From Pontimicrobium aquaticum (GTDB lineage: Bacteria; Bacteroidota; Bacteroidia; Flavobacteriales; Flavobacteriaceae), in the NCBI RefSeq assembly GCF_005047595.1, contig NZ_SUPL01000002.1, positions 310,001 to 374,000 on the forward strand: a stretch of DNA of 64,000 bases. Direction: 5' to 3'. Positions 63,614-64,000 of this stretch are shown piece by piece. Below the pieces are notes generated by a model. The model had not been told where the DNA came from. It saw only the letters and a list, made by a program, of their open reading frames with translations, and did no database searches. Numbering within the stretch: the first letter of the stretch is position 1; each line of letters starts with the position of its first letter. The translations under genes and the position numbers were made by a program.

Positions 63614-64000
63614 ATGAGACTATTTAAAATCCTGTCCCTATCATTATGTTTTCTTGTTTTCAATTGTGAATCAACTACTAAAAAAACCAACTCTGTAGCA
63701 GTAAGTGTGTCGTTTTCTAACGATGCTAACAATCAACCTCTCGATGGGAGATTACTCTTAGTGTTTGCTGATAATAATGAACGTGAACCGCGTTTTCAAG
63801 TAAGTGAAGGGCTTAATGCGCAGCCCATTTTTGGAATGAATGTAGATGGTTTAGCACCTAACGAAAAAGTAGTGTTTGACGAAACTATTTCAGGGTTTCC
63901 ATATCAAAGTTTAGGCGATATGGCACCTGGAACCTATTATGCGCAGGCAGTGTTACATACATATGAAACGTTTAATTTATCCACAGGACATACTGTAAAA
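63614..64000 (+). CDS. Lipoprotein, N-terminal part (cut by window edge)
   Basis: The first 129 codons of a plus-strand gene that runs off the right edge. The ATG at 63614 gives MRLFKILSLSLCFLVFNC, a lipoprotein signal with Cys at residue 18. A beta-rich domain follows with VAVSVSFSNDANNQPLDGRL (about 28-47), LLVFADNNEREPRFQVSEGL and GDMAPGTYYAQAVLHTYETF. This opening resembles, from memory, the N-terminal module of exported flavobacterial alpha/beta-hydrolase-like esterases, but the catalytic part is not in the window. The frame is open to the edge. Confidence 0.6.
   Translation, partial: MRLFKILSLSLCFLVFNCESTTKKTNSVAVSVSFSNDANNQPLDGRLLLVFADNNEREPRFQVSEGLNAQPIFGMNVDGLAPNEKVVFDETISGFPYQSLGDMAPGTYYAQAVLHTYETFNLSTGHTVK

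Overview
The window is a low-GC chromosomal segment from a member of the Bacteroidota, most likely a marine or aquatic Flavobacteriaceae. The signs are: two SusC/SusD outer-membrane uptake pairs, an ECF sigma/FecR/STN-TonB receptor system, proteins with flavobacterial signal peptides ending in FAQ or SSC, almost no Shine-Dalgarno sequences, and promoter boxes of the Bacteroidota type (TAnnTTTG). The ribosomal cluster also has a typical flavobacterial form, without tuf, adk or map. No tRNA, rRNA, CRISPR array or insertion sequence was seen.

Layout. 1-6983: housekeeping and hypothetical genes (DUF1569, radC, a deacetylase-like protein, a YjjG-type HAD nucleotidase, rarA, a rhomboid protease, rlmB). 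7001-16443: two tandem minus-strand SusC/SusD pairs, each with its own terminator, sharing a nearly identical 5' region although the receptor bodies belong to different subgroups. 16495-18195: a POTRA/BamA-superfamily outer-membrane protein. 18315-35556: one long co-oriented str-S10-spc-alpha cluster (rpsL to rplQ, including secY, infA, rpoA and two genes under 60 codons, rpmD and rpmJ). It begins at a strong promoter and ends at a clear terminator, with structured-looking leaders before rplC, rpsD, rpoA and rplQ. 35590-39603: carA, eno, gltA. 39692-45794: arginase, an exported M20 peptidase, a decayed lipoprotein gene, two small exported proteins, a CtlX-type citrulline hydrolase and an MFS transporter. 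45798-51855: an orphan TPR histidine kinase, argS, an anchored serine hydrolase and two small hypothetical proteins. 51911-55147: a tricorn-like protease. 55243-61122: TonB receptor with STN domain, FecR anti-sigma, ECF sigma, and a divergent 663-residue mosaic lipoprotein. 61286-64000: ffh, folD and the start of another lipoprotein.

The most interesting unit is 55243-61122. A shared motif, GTAGG - exactly 16 bases - TTGTT followed by a TATA-like run, lies just upstream of fecR on the minus strand and just upstream of the divergent lipoprotein gene on the plus strand. It looks like the promoter recognised by the ECF sigma factor encoded between them. That would make sigma, anti-sigma, signalling receptor and an acidic, repeat-built surface lipoprotein one regulon. 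Other points worth checking are the possible ribosomal-protein leader RNAs, the zinc-free set S14/L36/S4, the duplicated SusC 5' region, and the lipoprotein pseudogene at 42000-42319.
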